DNA of 64,000 nt from Streptomyces sp. NBC_00523 (GTDB lineage Bacteria; Actinomycetota; Actinomycetes; Streptomycetales; Streptomycetaceae): contig NZ_CP107836.1 in assembly GCF_036346615.1 (NCBI RefSeq), positions 5,704,001 through 5,768,000 of the forward strand. Direction: 5' to 3'. The notes under the pieces are model-generated. The model did no database searches. It was not told the DNA's origin and saw only the letters and a list, made by a program, of their open reading frames with translations. Below, piece by piece: positions 42,084 to 50,678 of the stretch (its first letter is position 1; each line of letters begins with the position of its first letter). The translations under genes and the position numbers were made by a program.

Positions 42084-43316
42084 ATGGGATTCCATGTCGA
42101 CTCCGAGGCCGGGCGGCTGCGCCGCGTCATCCTGCACCGCCCCGATCTGGAACTGAAACGGCTCACGCCGAGCAACAAGGACGCGCTCCTCTTCGACGAC
42201 GTGCTCTGGGTCCGCCGGGCCCGCCAGGAGCACGACGGCTTCGCGGACGTGCTGCGCGACCGGGGCGTCGAGGTGCACCTCTTCGGCGACCTGCTCCGCG
42301 AGGCGCTGGAGATCCCGGTCGCCCGGCGCCTCGTGCTGGACCGGGTCTTCGCCGAGAAGGAGTACGGTCCGCTCGCCACCGAGCATCTGCGCGCCGCCTT
42401 CGAGGAGTTGACCGCCGCCGAGCTGTGCGAGGCGCTGGTCGGCGGGATGACCAAGCGGGAGTTCCTGGAACGGCACAAGGAGCCGGTCTCGGTGCGCTTC
42501 CACGTCATGGACCTGGACGACTTCCTGCTCGGGCCGCTTCCCAACCACCTCTTCACCCGCGACACCTCGGCCTGGATCTACGACGGCGTGTCCATCAACG
42601 CCATGCGCTGGCCCGCCCGGCAGCGCGAGACGGTCCACTTCGAGGCGATCTACCGGCACCACCCGCTCTTCACCGGGCCGGAGGCGGGCGCCTTCCACCA
42701 CTGGTCCGAGGGGCAGGACGACTACCCCTCCACCATCGAGGGCGGCGACGTCCTCGTCATCGGCAACGGCGCCGTGCTCATCGGGATGAGCGAGCGCACC
42801 ACGCCGCAGGCCGTCGAGATGCTGGCCCGGGGGCTCTTCGACGCCGGCTCGGCCCGGACCATCGTGGCGCTGGACATGCCCAAGAGCCGGGCCTTCATGC
42901 ACCTGGACACCGTGATGACCATGGTCGACGGGGACACCTTCACCAAGTACGCGGGCCTCGGCATGCTCCGCTCGTACACGATCGAACCCGGCGACGGGCC
43001 GCGCGACCTCAAGGTCACCGACCACCCGCCCGAGCAGATGCACACCGCGATCGCCGAGGCGCTCGGTCTCGGCTCGATCCGGGTGCTCACCGCGACCCAG
43101 GACGTGCACGCGGCCGAGCGGGAGCAGTGGGACGACGGCTGCAACGTGCTCGCCGTCGAACCCGGCGTCGTCGTCGCGTACGAGCGCAACGCCACCACCA
43201 ACACGCATCTGCGCCGCCAGGGCATCGAGGTCATCGAGATCCGGGGCAGCGAGCTGGGCCGGGGCCGGGGCGGTCCGCGCTGCATGAGCTGCCCGGTCGT
43301 GCGGGACCCGGTGTGA
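42084..43316 (+). CDS. arcA: Arginine deiminase
   Basis: This 410-residue enzyme converts arginine to citrulline and ammonia. It begins with the family start MGFHVDSEAGRLRRVILHRP. The guanidine-binding and catalytic residues are present: TRDTSAWI, IEGGDVLVI, FMHLDTVMTM with the catalytic His, and the nucleophile Cys400 in PRCMSCPV near the C-terminus. GAGGA lies seven bases before ATG 42084. Ornithine carbamoyltransferase and an amino-acid permease follow on the same strand, giving the core of an ADI pathway. No carbamate kinase (arcC) gene is visible here, so ATP generation from carbamoyl phosphate is not encoded locally. Confidence 0.96.
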   Translation: MGFHVDSEAGRLRRVILHRPDLELKRLTPSNKDALLFDDVLWVRRARQEHDGFADVLRDRGVEVHLFGDLLREALEIPVARRLVLDRVFAEKEYGPLATEHLRAAFEELTAAELCEALVGGMTKREFLERHKEPVSVRFHVMDLDDFLLGPLPNHLFTRDTSAWIYDGVSINAMRWPARQRETVHFEAIYRHHPLFTGPEAGAFHHWSEGQDDYPSTIEGGDVLVIGNGAVLIGMSERTTPQAVEMLARGLFDAGSARTIVALDMPKSRAFMHLDTVMTMVDGDTFTKYAGLGMLRSYTIEPGDGPRDLKVTDHPPEQMHTAIAEALGLGSIRVLTATQDVHAAEREQWDDGCNVLAVEPGVVVAYERNATTNTHLRRQGIEVIEIRGSELGRGRGGPRCMSCPVVRDPV

Positions 43317-43428
43317 CGGGCGGCGGGGGATCCGTACCGCGAGACGGCTCTGTATAGCGATGCATTGCGCCGTATAGGGTTCCAGCGTTACGGTATGCGT
43401 CCCCCCGTCCGACCCAGGAGCAGTCACC

Positions 43429-44433
43429 ATGGCCATAGACCTCGCAGGCCGCCACTTCCTCAAGGAGCTGGACTTCACGGCCGCGGAGTTCCGCGGCCTG
43501 ATCGAGCTGGCCGCCGAGCTCAAGGCCGCCAAGAAGTCGGGCACGGAGGCGCGGCGGCTGCGCGGCCGGAACATCGCGCTGATCTTCGAGAAGACGTCGA
43601 CCCGCACCCGGTGCGCGTTCGAGGTCGCCGCCGCCGACCAGGGCGCCTCGACCACGTATCTCGACCCCTCCGGCTCCCAGATGGGGCACAAGGAGTCGGT
43701 CAAGGACACCGCGCGCGTCCTCGGCCGGATGTTCGACGGGATCGAGTACCGGGGCGACAGCCAGGCGGCCGTCGAGGAGCTGGCCGCGTACGCCGGGGTG
43801 CCGGTCTTCAACGGGCTGACCGACGACTGGCACCCGACCCAGATGCTCGCCGACGTGCTGACGATGACCGAGCACAGCGGCAAGCCGCTGGAGGAGATCG
43901 CGTTCTCCTACCTCGGCGACGCCCGCTTCAACATGGGCAACTCCTACCTGGTCACCGGTGCCCTGCTCGGCATGGACGTGCGCATCGTCGCGCCCAAGGC
44001 GTACTGGCCCGCCGAGACGGTCGTCGCCGAGGCCCGCGCGCTCGCCGAGAAGTCCGGCGCGCGGGTCACGCTCACCGAGGACGTGGCCGAGGGGGCGCGC
44101 GGCGCGGACTTCGTCGCCACCGACGTCTGGGTCTCGATGGGCGAGCCCAAGGAGGTCTGGGACGCCCGCATCGCCGCCCTCATGCCGTACGCCGTCACGA
44201 TGGACGTCCTGCGGGCGACCGGGAACGCCGGAGTGAAGTTCATGCACTGCCTGCCCGCGTACCACGACCTCGGCACCGGGGTGGCGCGCGAGATCCACGA
44301 GCGGCACGGGCTGAGCGAGCTGGAGGTCAGCGACGAGGTGTTCGAGTCCGAGCACTCCGTCGTCTTCGACGAGGCGGAGAACCGCATGCACACGATCAAG
44401 GCCGTCCTTGTGGCGACGATGGCGGGCCAGTAG
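43429..44433 (+). CDS. argF: Ornithine carbamoyltransferase
   Basis: This 334-residue enzyme interconverts ornithine plus carbamoyl phosphate and citrulline. The carbamoyl-phosphate motif STRTR is at 57-61, DWHPTQ at about 133-138 and HCLP with catalytic Cys274 at 273-276. The following AYHD is typical of this group. Next to arginine deiminase it is more likely the catabolic form (arcB-like), but the biosynthetic direction cannot be excluded. The 112-base gap before it contains TATAGCGATGCATTGC, reminiscent of an ARG box half-site, so arginine-dependent control is plausible. Confidence 0.94.
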   Translation: MAIDLAGRHFLKELDFTAAEFRGLIELAAELKAAKKSGTEARRLRGRNIALIFEKTSTRTRCAFEVAAADQGASTTYLDPSGSQMGHKESVKDTARVLGRMFDGIEYRGDSQAAVEELAAYAGVPVFNGLTDDWHPTQMLADVLTMTEHSGKPLEEIAFSYLGDARFNMGNSYLVTGALLGMDVRIVAPKAYWPAETVVAEARALAEKSGARVTLTEDVAEGARGADFVATDVWVSMGEPKEVWDARIAALMPYAVTMDVLRATGNAGVKFMHCLPAYHDLGTGVAREIHERHGLSELEVSDEVFESEHSVVFDEAENRMHTIKAVLVATMAGQ

Positions 44434-44442
44434 CCCGGCGGC

Positions 44443-44493
44443 CCGCATGTTCATACATCCAATTGGGTGAATATGCGGACAGGTGTCTATGAT
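44443..44493 (+). promoter_or_regulatory. Promoter with overlapping inverted repeat before the amino-acid permease
   Basis: CCGCATGTTCA (44443-44453) and TGAATATGCGG (44468-44478) pair at 10 of 11 positions, with CCAATTGG between them. A TTGGGT (44463-44468), a 19-base spacer and TATGAT (44488-44493) form a promoter that overlaps the repeat. An ArgR-type repressor is a candidate; the assignment is inferred. Confidence 0.5.
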
Positions 44494-44506
44494 GGTGCCG
44501 ATTGGT

Positions 44507-44539
44507 GGGGTTCGAGCTCGCACGCTCGAACCCCCTTTT
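44507..44539 (+). terminator. Intrinsic terminator located between that promoter and the permease gene
   Basis: GGGGTTCGAGC (44507-44517) pairs perfectly with GCTCGAACCCC (44524-44534), followed by CTTTT. It may terminate argF transcripts, but it also lies downstream of the TATGAT promoter, in the leader of the permease transcript. Confidence 0.85.
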
Positions 44540-44609
44540 CGTGCGCGCGACGGCCCCCACCGCCGGTCCGCGCCTCCCCCCACGCGTACCACCGAAATGA
44601 GACACCGCC

Positions 44610-46028
44610 GTGAGCCCCCTGCGCCTCCCCGGCCCCCCGCACCGCGTCAAGGACCCGCACCGGCTGATCGCCGAATCGGGCGCCGACCTGGAGGGCCACG
44701 GCCTCAAGCGCACCATGGGCCTGTTCCAGCTGGTGTGCTTCGGGGTCGGCGCGGTCGTCGGGACCGGCATCTTCGTGGGCCTGTCCGACAGCGTGGCCAA
44801 GGCCGGGCCCGCCGTCGTGGTCTCCTTCGTCCTCGCGGCCGTGACCTGCGTCTTCACGGCGTTCTCGTTCGCCGAACTGGGCAGCGCGATCCCCGTCTCC
44901 GGCAGCTCGTACTCCTTCGCCTACGCCACGCTCGGCGAACGCCTCGCCTTCCTCGTCGGCTGGTGCCTGCTCCTGGAGTACGGCGTCTCGGTCTCCGCCG
45001 TTGCGGTCGGGTGGAGCCAGTACGTCAACGAACTCCTCGACAGCCTTTTCGGCCACCAGCTGCCCGCCGCGCTCTCCGCCGGACCGGCCGACGGCGGTGT
45101 GATCAACCTGCCCGCCGTGATCGTGGTCATGATGGCCGCGACGCTGCTGGTGCGCGGGGTACGCGAGAGCGCGACCGCCACCGCCGCGATGGCCGTCCTC
45201 AAGCTGGTCGTCCTGGCCCTGTTCTGCGTCATCGCGTTCACCGCGTTCGAACGCGGCAACCTCGCCCCGTTCGCCACCCACGGCGCGGGCGGCGTCACGG
45301 CGGGCGCCTCGCTGGCGTTCTTCTCGTACATCGGCTTCGACGCGATCACCACGGCGGGGGAGGAGGTCAAGAACCCCCGGCGCAACATCCCGCTCGCGAT
45401 CATGATCTGCATCGGCCTGGTCACGCTGCTCTACTGCGCGGTCGCCCTCGCCGCGATCGGCGCGCTCGGCCCGGACGCGGTCTCCGACAAGCCCGCCGCG
45501 CTCTCACTGATCGTGGACCAGGTCACCGGCTCGTCGGTGGGCGGCGGCGTCATCGCCTTCGGCGCGGTCGTCGCCATCGCCTCGGTGGTCCTCGCGGTGA
45601 TGTACGGGCAGACCCGCATCCTCATGTCGATGTCCCGCGACGGCCTGGTCCCGAGGGTCTTCGAGCGGGTCTCGCCGCGCACCGCGACCCCGGTCGCCAA
45701 CACCTGGATCGTCGCCGTCGTCTTCGCGGTCCCGGCGGCCTTCTCCTCGCTCGGCATGGTGGTGAACCTGACCACCATCGGCACGCTCGCCACCATGGTC
45801 GCCGTCAACGCCGCCGTCCTCGTGCTGCGCCGCCGCAACCCCGAGGTGCGCGGCTCCTTCCGGGTCCCGCTCTACCCGCTGAGCCCGCTCATCGGCATCG
45901 GCTTCTGCGTCTACCTGATGTACGGCACCGGCTGGACGACCTGGGTCCAGTTCGCGGTGTTCCTCGCGGTCGGTGCCCTCGTGTACGCGGTGTACGGGCA
46001 CCGCCGCTCCCGGCTGGCGAACGCCTAG
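44610..46028 (+). CDS. APC-superfamily amino acid permease (cationic amino acid type)
   Basis: This 472-residue membrane protein has about 12 hydrophobic helices. The APC signature in helix 1 is FQLVCFGVGAVVGTGIFVGL, and FFSYIGFDAITTAGEEVKNP is the consensus amphipathic region of the cationic amino-acid transporter (YfnA/CAT) subgroup. It ends ALVYAVYGHRRSRLANA. Its place after arginine deiminase and ornithine carbamoyltransferase suggests arginine, or arginine/ornithine, as substrate. That is inferred. GTG 44610 has only a weak GAGAC site. Its stop overlaps the convergent ATPase gene by four bases. Confidence 0.92.
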   Translation: MSPLRLPGPPHRVKDPHRLIAESGADLEGHGLKRTMGLFQLVCFGVGAVVGTGIFVGLSDSVAKAGPAVVVSFVLAAVTCVFTAFSFAELGSAIPVSGSSYSFAYATLGERLAFLVGWCLLLEYGVSVSAVAVGWSQYVNELLDSLFGHQLPAALSAGPADGGVINLPAVIVVMMAATLLVRGVRESATATAAMAVLKLVVLALFCVIAFTAFERGNLAPFATHGAGGVTAGASLAFFSYIGFDAITTAGEEVKNPRRNIPLAIMICIGLVTLLYCAVALAAIGALGPDAVSDKPAALSLIVDQVTGSSVGGGVIAFGAVVAIASVVLAVMYGQTRILMSMSRDGLVPRVFERVSPRTATPVANTWIVAVVFAVPAAFSSLGMVVNLTTIGTLATMVAVNAAVLVLRRRNPEVRGSFRVPLYPLSPLIGIGFCVYLMYGTGWTTWVQFAVFLAVGALVYAVYGHRRSRLANA

Positions 46029-46444
46029 AGGGGCGGCAGCCGGAACCAGACCGCCTTGCCGCGCTCGGTCGGGCGGTGACCGCAGGACGAGCTGAGCGTG
46101 CGGATCAGCAGCAGCCCCCGGCCGTGCTCCTGCCACGGGTCCGGTACGTCGTCGGGCTCGGGGCGGGACAGATCGCCGGGCGGGGCCGGGTCGGCGTCGT
46201 GCACCTCCACCTGGCAGCCCGCCGGAAGCAGCTCGACCACCAGCTCTATGGGGTCGTCGCCCGGGGTGTGCTCCACCGCGTTCGCGACCAGCTCGGCGGT
46301 GAGCAGTTCGGCGGTGTCGCTGTCGGCGGGCGCGTCGATGTCCGTCAGCACCGACCGGATCAGCGCGCGGGCGATCGGCACGGCGGCTGTGGAGTGCGGC
46401 AGGGAGATGCGCCAGGAGGGGGGTGGCGGTCCGTCGGGGGGCAC
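46025..46444 (-). CDS. RsbW-like ATP-binding protein (HATPase_c_2, anti-sigma-type)
   Basis: This 139-residue GHKL protein has the Streptomyces anti-sigma-like layout. It has the helix AVPIARALIRSVLTDI and the N-box ELLTAELVANAVEHTPGDDP. The G1-like DADPAPPG is degenerate, and the G2 lid is EHGRGLLLIRTLSSSCGHRP. GKAVWFRL closes the sheet. Such proteins phosphorylate or bind anti-anti-sigma factors or act as stand-alone regulators; no sigma-factor gene is adjacent. It starts at GTG 46444 and converges with the permease gene, whose stop it overlaps. Confidence 0.88.
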   Translation of the reverse strand: MPPDGPPPPSWRISLPHSTAAVPIARALIRSVLTDIDAPADSDTAELLTAELVANAVEHTPGDDPIELVVELLPAGCQVEVHDADPAPPGDLSRPEPDDVPDPWQEHGRGLLLIRTLSSSCGHRPTERGKAVWFRLPPL

Positions 46445-46614
46445 GAGGTTTCCGTTCGGGTGAGCGCGTGGGTCCTGGGCTCAGACGGTTCCGCGCTCAA
46501 GACGTGTCGGGTTCAACCTTACGAAGTGGCGCGACGCGGACAAGGGCCTGCGGTCCGGGAGCTTGGGGACATTCGTCACGGGACCACCGCACGCGCCGAT
46601 GTATCGCGTACTCG

Positions 46615-46641
46615 TGACGGCAGTCACGTAACGGTGATAAA
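46615..46641 (+). promoter_or_regulatory. Aromatic-cluster promoter A: TGAC-GGCA-GTCA dyad and GATAAA box
   Basis: TGACGGCAGTCA (46615-46626, extended by one pair to CGTGAC/GTCACG) is followed after exactly nine bases by GATAAA (46636-46641). GTGACG would serve as the -35 box. The same arrangement recurs at 53197. Confidence 0.65.
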
Positions 46642-46683
46642 TTCGGGATCAGCAGCAGCGACGGCCGAAGGGGATACCCCGCC

Positions 46684-47511
46684 ATGAGCCCGTTCACCGG
46701 CTCCGCACCGCGTACGCAGCACTGGCGCCATCTGCGGGTCACCGTCGAGGGGGGCGTCGCCACCGTCACCCTCGCCCGGCCCGACAAGCTCAACGCCCTG
46801 ACCTTCGGCGCCTACGCCGACCTCCGCGACCTGCTGGCCGAGCTGGCCCGGGAGCGCTCCGTGCGGGCCCTGGTGCTGGCGGGCGAGGGGCGCGGCTTCT
46901 GCTCCGGCGGCGACGTGGACGAGATCATCGGCGCCACCCTCGCGATGGACACCGCCCAGCTCCTGGACTTCAACCGGATGACCGGCCAGGTCGTCCGCGC
47001 CGTCCGCGAGTGCCCCTTCCCCGTCGTCGCCTCGGTGCACGGGGTGGCTGCCGGGGCCGGCGCCGTCCTCGCCCTCGCCGCCGACTTCCGCGTCGCCGAC
47101 CCCACCGCCCGGTTCGCCTTCCTCTTCACCCGGGTCGGGCTCTCCGGCGGCGACATGGGCGCGGCCTATCTGCTGCCCCGCGTCGTCGGCCTCGGTCACG
47201 CCACCCGCCTTCTGATGCTCGGCGAACCGGTCCGCGCCCCCGAGGCGGAGCGGATCGGCCTGATCAGCGAGCTCACCGACGAGGGCGACGCCGACAAGGC
47301 CGCCGCCGCGCTCGCCCGCCGCCTCGCGGACGGGCCCGCGCTCGCGCTCGCCCAGACCAAGGCGCTGCTCACCGCCGAGCTGGACATGCCGCTGGCCGCC
47401 GCCGTCGAGATGGACGCCGCGACCCAGGCCCTCCTGATGCACGGCGAGGACTACGCCGAATTCCACGCCGCGTTCAGCGAGAAGCGGCCGCCCGCCTGGC
47501 GGGGCAAATGA
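46684..47511 (+). CDS. Enoyl-CoA hydratase/isomerase (crotonase) family protein of the aromatic-CoA cluster
   Basis: This 275-residue crotonase-fold enzyme probably acts on a cyclic or ring-derived acyl-CoA. The CoA oxyanion hole is clear in GRGFCSGGDVDEI (about 70-82) and HGVAAGAGAVLALAADFRVA. At the two positions where hydratases carry catalytic glutamates it shows Val/Ala (GAVLALA) and an Asp-containing GLSGGDMGAAYLLPR instead. The reaction may therefore not be a standard hydration. It opens a plus-strand operon and overlaps the monooxygenase fusion gene (ATGA). The short GGGGATACCCC hairpin just before the ATG may mask the start region. Confidence 0.9.
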   Translation: MSPFTGSAPRTQHWRHLRVTVEGGVATVTLARPDKLNALTFGAYADLRDLLAELARERSVRALVLAGEGRGFCSGGDVDEIIGATLAMDTAQLLDFNRMTGQVVRAVRECPFPVVASVHGVAAGAGAVLALAADFRVADPTARFAFLFTRVGLSGGDMGAAYLLPRVVGLGHATRLLMLGEPVRAPEAERIGLISELTDEGDADKAAAALARRLADGPALALAQTKALLTAELDMPLAAAVEMDAATQALLMHGEDYAEFHAAFSEKRPPAWRGK

Positions 47512-49787
47512 CCGGCCCGCAGCGGATCGCGGTCATCGGCGGCGGCCCCGGCGGGCTCTACGCGGCGGCCCTGCTCAAACGCCTCGGCCCGGACCGCGAC
47601 ATCACCCTCTGGGAGCGCAACGCCCCCGACGACACCTTCGGCTTCGGCGTCGTCCTCTCCGACGAGACCCTCGGCGGCATCGAACACGCCGACCCGGTCG
47701 TGCACCGCGCCCTCCAGAGCGAGTTCGTCCGCTGGGACGACATCGACATCGTGCACCGGGGCCACACCCAGACCTCCGGCGGCCACGGCTTCGCCGCCCT
47801 GGGCCGCCGCCGGCTCCTGGAGATCCTGCACGAGCGCTGCGCCGGTCTCGGCGTCGACCTCCGCTTCCGTACGCAGGCCCCGCCCGCCGCCGAACTCGCC
47901 GCCACGCACGACCTGGTCATCGCCGCCGACGGCGTGCACAGCGCCACCCGCGACGCCCACGAGGACCGCTTCCGGCCCCGGATCACCGGACACCGCTGCC
48001 GCTACATCTGGCTCGCCGCGGACTTCGCCCTGGACGCCTTCCGCTTCGAGATCGCGGAGACCGCGTACGGCGTGATGCAGCTGCACGCCTACCCCTTCTC
48101 GCAGCACGCGTCCACGGTCATCGTGGAGATGCGCGAGGAGGTCTGGCGCGCGGCCGGCTTCGACGTACCCGACCCGGCCGAGTCGGTCGGCCAGTGCGCC
48201 AAGATCTTCGCGAACGCCCTCGGTCACCGGCCGCTGCGCTCCAACAACTCCGCCTGGCTGACCTTCCGTACCGTCGTCAACGACCACTGGTCGCACGGGA
48301 ACACCGTCCTCATCGGGGACGCCGCGCACACCGCGCACTTCTCCATCGGCTCCGGCACCAAGCTCGCCGTGGAGGACGTCCTCGCGCTCGCCGCCTGTGT
48401 CGAGGAGCAGCCCTCGCTGCCCGCCGCGCTCGCCGCGTACGAGAGCGAGCGGCGGCCCGTCGTGGAGTCGACGCAGCGCGCGGCTGCGGCCAGCCTGCGC
48501 TGGTTCGAGGAGCTGGGCACGTACGTGGACCAGCCGCCCCGGCAGTTCGCGTTCAACCTCCTGACCCGCAGCCGCCGCGTCACCCACGACAACCTCCGGC
48601 TGCGCGATCCGGCGTTCACGGCCGGGGTGGAGGAGGAGTTCGGCTGCCCGCCGGGCACCCCGCCGATGTTCACGCCGCTGCGGCTGCGCGGCCTGGAGCT
48701 GCGCAACCGCGTCGTCGTCTCACCGATGGACATGTACTCGGCCACCGACGGCATCCCGGGCGACTTCCACCTCGTCCACCTCGGATCCAGGGCGCTCGGC
48801 GGCGCCGGGCTCGTCATGACGGAGATGGTCTGCGTCAGCCCCGAGGGCCGCATCACCCCCGGCTGCACCGGCCTCTACACCGACGAACAGGCGGCCGCCT
48901 GGACCCGGGTCACCGACTTCGTGCACACCGCGTCCCCCGGCACCGCGATCGGCGTCCAGCTCGGCCACTCCGGCCGCAAGGGCTCCACCAGGCTCATGTG
49001 GGAGGGCATCGACCAGCCCCTCGACCACGGCAACTGGCCGGTGACCGCCGCCTCGCCGCTGCCGTACGCGCCCGGGGTCAACCAGGTCCCGCACGCCCTG
49101 GACCGGGCCGGTCTGGACGAGGTCCGGGAGCAGTTCGCCGCCGCCGTCCGGCGCGCCGACGCCTGCGGGTTCGACCTCCTCGAACTGCACTGCGCCCACG
49201 GCTATCTGCTCTCCGGCTTCCTCTCGCCGCTCACCAACCAGCGCACCGACGCCTACGGCGGACCGCTCGCCCACCGCCTCCGCTTCCCGCTGGAGGTCTT
49301 CGACACGGTCCGGGAGCTGTGGCCCGACGACCGGCCGATGACCGTCCGGATCTCCGCCACCGACTGGGCGGAGGGCGGCACCACCGCCGAGGACGCCGTG
49401 GAGATCGCCCGCGCGTTCGTCGCGCACGGGGCCGACGCCATCGACGTCTCGACCGGCCAGGTGGTGCCCGGCGAGCGGCCCGAGTACGGGCGGTCGTACC
49501 AGACCCCGTACGCGGACCGCGTCCGGAACACCCTGTGCGTGCCGGTGATCGCGGTCGGCGCGATCTCCTCCTGGGACGACGTCAACTCACTGCTCCTCGC
49601 GGGCCGCGCCGACCTCTGCGCCCTGGCCCGCCCCCACCTCTACGACCCGCACTGGACGCTCCACGCGGCCGCCGAGCAGGGCTACACCGGCCCGGGCGCC
49701 CCCTGGCCCCTCCCGTACCGCGCGGGCAGCCGCACCCCGCCGACCGGCCGCACCGACGCCCCGAAGCCGCGCCTCAGTCTGGGGTGA
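47508..49787 (+). CDS. Bifunctional aryl-CoA monooxygenase/reductase: FAD hydroxylase fused to an old-yellow-enzyme domain
   Basis: This 759-residue fusion has a class A FAD monooxygenase at residues 1-385: GGGPGGLYAAALLKRLG near the N-terminus and D271 in GDAAHTAHF. A TIM-barrel NADH:flavin oxidoreductase follows from about residue 387: MFTPLRLRGLELRNRVVVSP, the substrate-binding HCAHGYLLSGFLSP, and NQRTDAYGG. The same architecture defines 2-aminobenzoyl-CoA monooxygenase/reductase, which hydroxylates and then reduces the ring; databases often call it salicylyl-CoA 5-hydroxylase. With the CoA ligase, acyl-CoA dehydrogenase and RidA genes nearby, anthraniloyl-CoA is the best guess. The ATG overlaps the crotonase stop. 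Confidence 0.93.
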   Translation: MTGPQRIAVIGGGPGGLYAAALLKRLGPDRDITLWERNAPDDTFGFGVVLSDETLGGIEHADPVVHRALQSEFVRWDDIDIVHRGHTQTSGGHGFAALGRRRLLEILHERCAGLGVDLRFRTQAPPAAELAATHDLVIAADGVHSATRDAHEDRFRPRITGHRCRYIWLAADFALDAFRFEIAETAYGVMQLHAYPFSQHASTVIVEMREEVWRAAGFDVPDPAESVGQCAKIFANALGHRPLRSNNSAWLTFRTVVNDHWSHGNTVLIGDAAHTAHFSIGSGTKLAVEDVLALAACVEEQPSLPAALAAYESERRPVVESTQRAAAASLRWFEELGTYVDQPPRQFAFNLLTRSRRVTHDNLRLRDPAFTAGVEEEFGCPPGTPPMFTPLRLRGLELRNRVVVSPMDMYSATDGIPGDFHLVHLGSRALGGAGLVMTEMVCVSPEGRITPGCTGLYTDEQAAAWTRVTDFVHTASPGTAIGVQLGHSGRKGSTRLMWEGIDQPLDHGNWPVTAASPLPYAPGVNQVPHALDRAGLDEVREQFAAAVRRADACGFDLLELHCAHGYLLSGFLSPLTNQRTDAYGGPLAHRLRFPLEVFDTVRELWPDDRPMTVRISATDWAEGGTTAEDAVEIARAFVAHGADAIDVSTGQVVPGERPEYGRSYQTPYADRVRNTLCVPVIAVGAISSWDDVNSLLLAGRADLCALARPHLYDPHWTLHAAAEQGYTGPGAPWPLPYRAGSRTPPTGRTDAPKPRLSLG

Positions 49788-50205
49788 GGGGCAGGCACTC
49801 GTGGCACAGGCACGGGTCCGGATGCGAGGCCGCGTGGTGGGTGTTCCGGCCCAGGCGCGCGACCCGCTCCAGGAACTCCGCCCACTCCACCGCCTCCTCC
49901 CTCGACCACACGAGCCGGTCCGCACAGCGCCGGAGCACGGCGGGGGAGTACACCAACTGGGCCCGGAAGGTGTGCAGATGGCGGGTTCCGGTGTCGATGG
50001 TGATCCAGTGCCCTGTGTGGCGGCCGTGGCCCACCGCCGTCAGCTGCTCGCTGCCCATACCGGGATAGGTATCGACCACATAGACCTTCGCGCCCGCCCG
50101 GAACGCCTTGGTGCCAGAGCGGAACTCCTGGCCCAGCTCCCCGTACCGCCGCCACCGCACGACGTTCGCCGCGACCAGCCAGCGCGGCTCGGGCGACTCA
50201 GCCAT
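49774..50205 (-). CDS. Hypothetical protein, end of the PaaX operon
   Basis: This 143-residue protein begins MAESPEPRWLVAANVVRWRR and contains FRAGAKVYVVDTYPGMGSEQ. It ends with CLCHECLP, a C-x-C-x2-C group that could bind a metal. I do not recognise a family. ATG 50205 overlaps the preceding GNAT-like gene by eight bases, and its 3' end overlaps the convergent monooxygenase gene by 14 bases. It is the last of four minus-strand genes and may be unrelated to the aromatic pathway. Confidence 0.7.
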   Translation of the reverse strand: MAESPEPRWLVAANVVRWRRYGELGQEFRSGTKAFRAGAKVYVVDTYPGMGSEQLTAVGHGRHTGHWITIDTGTRHLHTFRAQLVYSPAVLRRCADRLVWSREEAVEWAEFLERVARLGRNTHHAASHPDPCLCHECLPLTPD

Positions 50206-50638
50206 GGTCCGGCTCCGCGCCGACCACCAGCCGGTCCGCGACCGCCCGGAAGCCGATGCGCCGGTACACACCGTTGCTCGTCGGGTTCGCCGGGGCCGCG
50301 AACAGCAGGACGTGCTCCGCGCCCCCATCCAGCGCGGTCCGGGCGACCTGCGCGGTGACGGCGGCGGCGTAGCCCCGGCCCCGGTGCCGGCGCACCAGCA
50401 GCGCCCGGTCGCCGGGGCGCGCGGACCTCGCCGCGCCCGGGGGCGCCGGGCAGGGCGGGACCAGCCCGTCCAGCCGGTACAGCCGGCGCTCCTCGTCCAC
50501 CCGGTGCCCGGGCCAGTGCCCGGCCACCGCGGGAGCCGTCGCCCGGTCCGCGTTGGCCGAGGCCAGCGGGCGGGCGGCCGGCCAGGCGCCGGCCGCGTCC
50601 AGGAAGACTCCGGGGTCATCGGTGAAGGTCCAGCTCAT
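50198..50638 (-). CDS. GNAT-family N-acetyltransferase, apparently internally shortened
   Basis: This 146-residue frame begins MSWTFTDDPGVFLDAAGAWP and ends with the GNAT motif A/B region HRGRGYAAAVTAQVARTALD, GAEHVLLFAAPANPTSNGVY, RRIGFRAVADRLVV. From memory, Streptomyces proteins with both ends are about 280 residues. Here the middle is missing: the frame jumps from RPLASANADRATAP to ERRLYRLDGLVPP, and from DRALLVRRH directly into RGRGY. In-frame deletions would leave no full GNAT core, so this is probably a decayed gene or a nonfunctional remnant. It sits between paaX and the last gene of the operon. Confidence 0.6.
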   Translation of the reverse strand: MSWTFTDDPGVFLDAAGAWPAARPLASANADRATAPAVAGHWPGHRVDEERRLYRLDGLVPPCPAPPGAARSARPGDRALLVRRHRGRGYAAAVTAQVARTALDGGAEHVLLFAAPANPTSNGVYRRIGFRAVADRLVVGAEPDHG

Positions 50639-50678
50639 GGACCCGCATTCTGCCGCCCCCGGTCCCGGCCCGGCAGCG

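Noticed and set aside
44483..44540. A plus-strand ORF starting at the TATGAT box as a leader peptide for the permease
   Set aside because: Its start codon overlaps the proposed -10 element, it has no ribosome site, and the frame simply continues as a shadow of the permease gene.
46025..46444. The RsbW-like protein as a histidine kinase fragment
   Set aside because: Its length and motif order fit stand-alone HATPase_c_2 proteins, and no broken kinase sequence lies next to it.
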